A DNA stretch of 7,298 bases from NCBI GenBank assembly GCA_015520975.1, contig WAOZ01000108.1:1-7298 (forward strand), read 5' to 3'. Of this stretch, positions 6,606-7,298 are shown in pieces. The stretch's first letter is position 1; every line of letters starts with the position of its first letter. The notes under the pieces were generated by a model. It saw only the letters and a list, made by a program, of their open reading frames with translations. It made no database searches and was not told the origin of the DNA. The translations under genes and the position numbers were made by a program. This DNA is from DHVE2 group archaeon (lineage in GTDB: Archaea; Thermoplasmatota; Thermoplasmata; Thermoplasmatales; Aciduliprofundaceae).

Positions 6606-6618
6606 TGATGAAACATCA
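6606..6618. promoter_or_regulatory. Palindrome TGATG-AAA-CATCA, candidate operator
   Basis: A perfect inverted repeat with 5-bp arms and a 3-bp centre lies between the divergent promoters. It is directly next to the BRE of the thi promoter and about 20 bp upstream of the gcvH TATA box. The size fits a dimeric HTH regulator site, perhaps an archaeal thiamine regulator, but no regulator is known for it and such a short palindrome can arise by chance. Confidence 0.4.
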
Positions 6619-6637
6619 TTCGCCGATATAATCAACC

Positions 6638-6645
6638 TTTTATAG
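6638..6645 (+). promoter_or_regulatory. TATA box of gcvH
   Basis: TTTTATAG, preceded by ATCAACC. Its centre is about 26 nt before GTG 6668 and 35 nt before ATG 6677. A weaker alternative, GATATAAT, lies at 6625-6632 and would give a leader of about 20 nt before ATG 6677. Confidence 0.6.
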
Positions 6646-6666
6646 TGTTATTCAATACTCCCTTAC

Positions 6667-6672
6667 GGTGAT
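6667..6672 (+). promoter_or_regulatory. Shine-Dalgarno GGTGAT before gcvH ATG 6677
   Basis: GGTGAT with a 4-nt spacer to ATG 6677 is identical in sequence and spacing to the site at pcp. It overlaps the alternative GTG start at 6668. Confidence 0.6.
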
Positions 6673-6676
6673 TGAG

Positions 6677-7060
6677 ATGATACCTGCTGACCTGAAATAC
6701 ACAAAATCCCACGAATGGGTGAAAATTGAAGGAAACAAACTGAGGCTCGGCATAACCTATCATGCCCAGGAGCAGCTGAATGACATTGTGTATGTTGAAT
6801 TGCCCGAGGTTGGCTCTGAGGTAAACAAAGGTGATGCTATTGCAGTGGTTGAATCCGTGAAGGCTGCCAGCGATGTGTATTCTCCCGTGAGGGGTAAGGT
6901 AGTGGCAGTCAATGAAGAAGTTGTGGATTCACCCGAGCTGCTTAACGAAGATCCCTACAAGCACTGGCTCGTCGAGATAGAATTTTCCGATGATGCAGAG
7001 ATCGAGGAACTTATGACTGCGGAAGAGTATGAGAAATACATAGAGGAAGAGGAACAGTGA
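6677..7060 (+). CDS. gcvH: Glycine cleavage system H protein (lipoyl carrier)
   Basis: A small cytosolic protein that carries the aminomethyl group on a lipoyl-lysine between the P, T and L proteins of the glycine cleavage complex. The product has 127 residues, the usual length. Seen: [10 protein letters not shown] (6-15), [19 protein letters not shown] (25-43), and the lipoylation motif [13 protein letters not shown] with K62 as acceptor, followed by GKVVAVN and [11 protein letters not shown]. The C-terminus is very acidic ([11 protein letters not shown]). ATG 6677 is chosen because GGTGAT precedes it; GTG 6668 in the same frame would add three residues and would suit a leaderless transcript from the TATA box at 6638, so the start is not settled. 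Partner genes of the glycine cleavage system and lipoate-attachment genes are not in the window. The gene after it overlaps by GTGA. Confidence 0.96.
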   Translation: MIPADLKYTKSHEWVKIEGNKLRLGITYHAQEQLNDIVYVELPEVGSEVNKGDAIAVVESVKAASDVYSPVRGKVVAVNEEVVDSPELLNEDPYKHWLVEIEFSDDAEIEELMTAEEYEKYIEEEEQ

Positions 7061-7298
7061 AAAAAAGAGATTATTATTACTGGGAAGCAAAACGAGCCGG
7101 GTTCAAAAGCCGTGCAGCTTTCAAGCTCATACAGATAAACGATAGATTCTACATTATTAGGAAAGGATACACTGTTCTAGATCTGGGAGCTGCACCGGGT
7201 GGCTGGTCGCAGGTAGCCTTAGAGCTCGTTGGCGATGAGGGAAAAGTTGTTGCGGTGGATAAAAAAAGGATGCGAGTTGATGGCGTGCTGTTCATAAA
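7057..7298 (+). CDS. rlmE: RlmE/FtsJ-type 23S rRNA 2'-O-methyltransferase (5' part)
   Basis: An SAM-dependent methyltransferase that in its best-known member 2'-O-methylates a uridine of the 23S rRNA A-loop. Only about 80 residues lie inside the window; the frame runs off the right edge. Seen: [20 protein letters not shown] (5-24) with K23 as the first residue of the K-D-K-E catalytic tetrad, then the SAM-binding motif [13 protein letters not shown] (41-52) and the acidic end of the second strand VVAVD. These are diagnostic of the RrmJ family; the remaining tetrad residues are beyond the edge. The GTG start at 7057 overlaps the gcvH stop (GTGA), with the purine-rich SD-like GAGGAAGAGG at 7043-7052. 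Co-transcription with gcvH is likely; a functional link is not evident. Exact rRNA target, and whether a C-terminal TRAM domain follows as in many archaeal members, cannot be judged here. Confidence 0.93.
   Translation, partial: MKKRDYYYWEAKRAGFKSRAAFKLIQINDRFYIIRKGYTVLDLGAAPGGWSQVALELVGDEGKVVAVDKKRMRVDGVLFI

Overview
The window looks archaeal, most likely a moderately AT-rich euryarchaeon; a Thermoplasmata-like relative is a guess from gene flavour only. The evidence is a family B DNA polymerase with all proofreading motifs, a 50-residue zinc-ribbon ribosomal protein L40e (archaeal/eukaryotic only), TATA boxes 26-29 nt ahead of start codons (leaderless transcripts), and internal genes started from Shine-Dalgarno motifs such as GGTGAT.

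Left part (1-4851). A possible gene running off the left edge on the minus strand (1-75) is divergent from polB (155-2518). After a 50-nt gap with its own TATA-like box comes a tight three-gene plus-strand operon: nicotinamidase-type hydrolase (2569-3090), nicotinate phosphoribosyltransferase with a C-terminal zinc ribbon (3087-4274) and pyroglutamyl peptidase I (4252-4851). The first two make a two-step NAD salvage route: nicotinamide to nicotinate to nicotinate mononucleotide.

Middle part (4823-6566, minus strand). A promoter near 6595 drives a 34-residue ORF of unknown function, then thiM and thiE, each overlapping the next. ThiM phosphorylates hydroxyethylthiazole and ThiE joins it to the pyrimidine, so this is a thiamine salvage/assembly operon. 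Directly downstream, with its own TATA box sitting on the thiE stop codon, is the gene for ribosomal protein L40e. It is easily missed because it is short, and its 3' end overlaps the 3' end of pcp tail-to-tail by 29 bp.

Right part (6567-7298). A divergent intergenic region of about 110 bp carries back-to-back TATA boxes and a perfect 5-3-5 palindrome, a candidate operator. It is followed by gcvH (lipoyl carrier protein of glycine cleavage) and, with a GTGA overlap, the 5' part of an RlmE/FtsJ-type rRNA 2'-O-methyltransferase cut by the window edge.

I see no mobile element, CRISPR array, tRNA or defence system. The larger genes belong to known families. What deserves a second look is the two overlooked small genes, the palindrome, the compact overlaps and the split between leaderless and SD-led starts.
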